Shown here: piece after piece, positions 61,872-64,000 of the stretch
How positions within the stretch are numbered: the stretch's first letter is position 1
How the letters are laid out: the number at the start of each line of letters is the position of its first letter
Assembly: GCA_902775735.1 (NCBI GenBank)
Contig: CACYNH010000003.1
Span: 55,437 to 119,436 of the forward strand
DNA: 64,000 nucleotides
Reading direction: 5' to 3'
Source: an uncultured Erysipelotrichaceae bacterium
Lineage (GTDB): Bacteria; Bacillota_I; Bacilli_A; Erysipelotrichales; Erysipelotrichaceae
Program-made: the position numbers and the translations under genes
The notes under the pieces: generated by a model
Database searches by the model: none
The model's input: the letters and a program-made list of their open reading frames with translations, nothing else
What the model was told of the DNA's origin: nothing

Positions 61872-62762
61872 GTGAAAAAACAATACCGCTCCGAATTTGA
61901 CCGCAGGCAAAAAATGCGGAAAGAAAACTACGAAATCTTCTATTACAGCGATTCTCATTTTCAGAGCGTCTCAGAACACAAACATGATTATTATGAATTC
62001 TACTTCCCGGTTTCCGGAAAGATTGAGATGGAGATCGAAGGGGAAAGAGTTCCCCTTTCCAACTGCGACGCGGTTGTTGTGCCGCCCGGTACCCTGCACA
62101 GGGCAGTGAGTGAAAACAGTGAGAAATCCTATTGCCGTTATGTTTTCTGGATCGCTGCCGGTTATTTCAGAAAACTGTGCGGCAATATGAAGGATCTTTC
62201 CTATATCACTGAACAGGCGGAAGCAGGAAACTATATCCACCATTTCAGTGAAAATGAATATTCCCTGATCCAGTCGAAAATCCTGCGTTTGATTGAAGAG
62301 GACCGTTCCGACCGTTTCGGCGATGATGATTTCGCCCGCTTATGCATCTGCGATCTGATCCTGACTCTGTCACGTCTGGTTCATGAGCACAATTTCCCCC
62401 GCAGCATTCACCAGCAGGAAGATACGGTGCAGCTCATGATGGAATATATTGAAAACAATCTGGATGAAGATCTGAGTCTGGAAGGACTCGGTGAAGTTTT
62501 CTTCCTGACCCCTTCCCATATCGCCCACATTTTCCGTGAGAGGACCGGCATGACTGTTCACCGCTACATTACAAAAAAGCGCCTGGAACGATGTGCTGAT
62601 GAAATCAAAACCGGCCGACCTGTCAGCACGGTTTACCAGGAATACGGCTTCCGTGACTATTCAGTTTTCTTCCGGGCATTCAAAAAAGAATTTACCCTTT
62701 CCCCACGGGACTATCAGGCAGTATATCTCCATGATCCGGACTATCCGGACAGAAGACAGTGA
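61872..62762 (+). CDS. AraC family regulator of the uronate operon
   Basis: 296 residues from a GTG at 61872 (TTTGGAA upstream; an ATG at 61914 is the alternative). N-terminal cupin sensor (SEHKHDYYEFYFPVSGKIEM, VVVPPGTLHRA) and two C-terminal HTH motifs (LSLEGLGEVFFLTPSHIAHI, VSTVYQEYGFRDYSVFFRAF). The divergent position to uxuA suggests control by a uronate or mannonate; the ligand is unproven. Confidence 0.85.
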   Translation: MKKQYRSEFDRRQKMRKENYEIFYYSDSHFQSVSEHKHDYYEFYFPVSGKIEMEIEGERVPLSNCDAVVVPPGTLHRAVSENSEKSYCRYVFWIAAGYFRKLCGNMKDLSYITEQAEAGNYIHHFSENEYSLIQSKILRLIEEDRSDRFGDDDFARLCICDLILTLSRLVHEHNFPRSIHQQEDTVQLMMEYIENNLDEDLSLEGLGEVFFLTPSHIAHIFRERTGMTVHRYITKKRLERCADEIKTGRPVSTVYQEYGFRDYSVFFRAFKKEFTLSPRDYQAVYLHDPDYPDRRQ

Positions 62763-62777
62763 GCATTTTTTCCATGC

Positions 62778-62816
62778 GTTTTATCATTTTCGGCTATTTT
62801 GTTTTATCATTTTCGG
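62778..62816. repeat. Direct repeat of 16 bp, unit 23 bp
   Basis: GTTTTATCATTTTCGG at 62778-62793 and again at 62801-62816, just after the AraC-family stop. Looks like a small tandem duplication. Confidence 0.7.
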
Positions 62817-62827
62817 ATTTCAGATCT

Positions 62828-62857
62828 AAAACCCCTGTAACAGCCGCAGGGTTTTTC
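62828..62857 (+). terminator. Terminator of the AraC-family gene
   Basis: AAAACCC.CTG/CAG.GGTTTTT with an A/G-rich loop and a T run. Confidence 0.75.
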
Positions 62858-62902
62858 ATTACTATTGTGTTCAGAGAGCGGCGGGGATTGAGCGGTTCAT
62901 GA

Positions 62903-63722
62903 TCATCCTGCTTTTTCAGCCGCATAGACAATATTGCCTTCTTTGCCATCCGGTCTTTTCCCACTGACTCTCCGTTTTGCCTCAAAGAGAGTTTTCCCAT
63001 ACATCGTGACAGGATGATGATCATCTCTTCTCTGAGCAATCAAAGAGGCACACTCCAGCACATTGTCCAGAATGTCTTTGTCACTGATAAAAGAGCCATG
63101 GTTCCTGTAAATATGTTCATATTGATCTTCAAATGTCTTAAGCCTTCTGAGACTTTTTTTCATATTCAGAGGCAGTGGATGAGAATGGTTCATGAAGAAA
63201 GACGCCGGTGCCGCAGGCATCACCGAGGAAGATGGTTTTTTCTTCTTTTAACAGAGCGCACATCATCCCCTGTGTATGGCCAGGGACCGAAATCATCTGT
63301 AAATGGATCCCGCCCAGGTCAAAGCAGTCTCCATCCGCCAATGGCATAGGTGTTTCTCTCATGAGAGGATTCAGGTCTGCCATGGTGATGTTTTTCAAGG
63401 AAGGAATGACTTTCCTGTCTTCTTCCAGAAAGAATGAACGCTTTCTGTTGTGCTCTTCAAGAACAGGCAGATCCAGATGGCTCATATAAACCGTTTCAAA
63501 CAGAGAGGCGCTGCCGGTATGGTCATAGTGGCCATGGGTGAGAATCACGAACGGCTCCTTATCAGTCAATGTCTGAACATATGCTTTCAGATCACCATAG
63601 CCGCAGCAGGTATCCAGAAGACAGGCGTCGTCATTTCCTTCAATCAGATAGCACGCGACCCCGGCAATGTCGATGATTATTGTGATATGTTTACTGACTT
63701 TTTCACTTCTGTACATTTCCAT
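62903..63722 (-). pseudogene. Metallo-beta-lactamase-fold hydrolase broken at an A7 tract
   Basis: Start at 63722 (GGGAGTGTT upstream): MEMYRSEKVSKHIT. Frame 1 runs with THGHYDHTGS, VPGHTQGMMC and FLGDACGTG until EYEKKSQKA and a stop at 63138; the correct C-terminus continues in another frame from KSLRRLKTFEDQYEHIYRNH to the stop at 62903. The switch is in GAAAAAAAG (63153-63161): six A would restore a single 273-residue protein. It is a paralogue of the intact gene at 25868, which reads ETYRRSIEKLIAVQDDYDLL at that point. Either a true frameshift mutation, a phase-variable tract, or a sequencing error. Confidence 0.82.
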
Positions 63723-64000
63723 AACACTCCCTGGTTTCAATTCAATCGAAAAGATCTGAAGGCATCGGGCTGGAATCACAGTCTTCATCATCAGCTCTCC
63801 TCTTCCCTTTTAAGATAGCTTTCAGACTCTCAGATCTGAATGTTTAAAACTGCACGAAAGATCGTGCACGCGTCTCCTCTGTCCCCGGGATGATCATGCG
63901 GTAAAAAAATTCGATAATATAAGTCAAGCCCTTTTTAGCGAAAATGGGAGAGTTTCCTGTTTCGCGTGGCAAGCCACGACGAAAACAGGAGAAACTCTCC
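63723..64000. other. Edge region without a gene
   Basis: Contains a 7-bp perfect inverted repeat TGCACGA/TCGTGCA (63851-63868) and the large inverted repeat at the window end. A TTGACT -35 (63922-63927, minus) has no fitting -10. I see no gene. Confidence 0.5.
63947..64000. repeat. Large inverted repeat with inner hairpin at the window edge
   Basis: GGAGAGTTTC-CTGTTTCG pairs with CGAAAACAG-GAGAAACTCTCC, with an inner CGTGG/CCACG hairpin. The arms resemble the CAGGAGAG/CTCTCCTG terminator at 33934-33962. It may be a terminator or a repeated palindromic element; it reaches the window end, so its full extent is unknown. Confidence 0.6.

Overview
The window looks like chromosome from an anaerobic, fermentative Bacillota (Firmicutes), probably a gut commensal. 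Evidence: strong AGGAGG-type ribosome binding sites, Rho-independent terminators after most units, a T-box leader, several PTS EIIC genes without their own EIIA/EIIB, 6-phospho-beta-glucosidases, RpiR/AraC/MerR/LysR/CdaR regulators, a radical-SAM anaerobic sulfatase-maturase-type enzyme, a clostripain-like protease and an SDR-type fructuronate reductase. GC is close to 50%. Erysipelotrichia is my best guess but is not proven. I saw no tRNA, rRNA, CRISPR, transposase or phage genes.

Layout. 1-3376 (minus): a T-box-controlled operon of a LeuA-like protein whose catalytic motifs are lost and a TIM-barrel/AMP-ligase fusion that runs off the left edge. 3409-6197: IlvD/Edd dehydratase plus a membrane acyltransferase. 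6284-8944: a small HTH regulator, a short LRR protein and two MgtC-like membrane proteins. 9071-14350: a BMP-type nucleoside ABC transporter, preceded by a 30-codon leader ORF and an attenuator-like terminator. 14551-18935: a membrane-anchored clostripain-like protease, a DUF3990 protein and an SGNH hydrolase. 19072-25082: mostly plus-strand small enzymes (EIIB-like protein, metallophosphoesterase, P-loop kinase, two HAD phosphatases) with hpt, an ECF S-component and a transglutaminase-like protein on the other strand. 25107-28945: RpiR regulator, PTS EIIC, MBL hydrolase and ChbG-like deacetylase, with a repeated 12-bp palindrome. 29037-33811: an unknown protein, a 52-aa membrane peptide, a two-gene ABC exporter, a TetR regulator and DegV. 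33997-38790: ROK kinase, radical SAM enzyme, and a P-loop kinase coupled to a GH13_18-type phosphorylase. 38846-44774: GH1, RpiR, EIIC (with an in-frame TGA), Gfo/Idh oxidoreductase and ROK kinase. 45036-51048: GltD-like oxidoreductase, AEC transporter, and CdaR with glycerate kinase and a GntP permease. 51097-56798: GH1, MerR with its target MBL gene, old-yellow-enzyme reductase, LysR and AcpS. 56799-58218: decayed DNA containing a histidine-kinase/SDR deletion scar. 58411-62762: uronate operon uxuA-SDR-uxaC with a divergent AraC regulator. 62903-64000: a frameshifted MBL gene and a large inverted repeat at the edge.

How the genes fit together. Most of the window handles plant- and host-derived sugars: beta-glucosides enter through PTS EIIC proteins and are cut by GH1 enzymes; glucuronate is converted by UxaC, the SDR reductase and UxuA towards KDG; glycerate or related sugar acids enter by the GntP permease and are phosphorylated by glycerate kinase under CdaR. 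The most unusual parts are the leucine-type T-box operon built around a catalytically degenerate LeuA homologue, the small leader ORF upstream of the nucleoside transporter, and two genes broken by a single change (nonsense TGA; A7 homopolymer).
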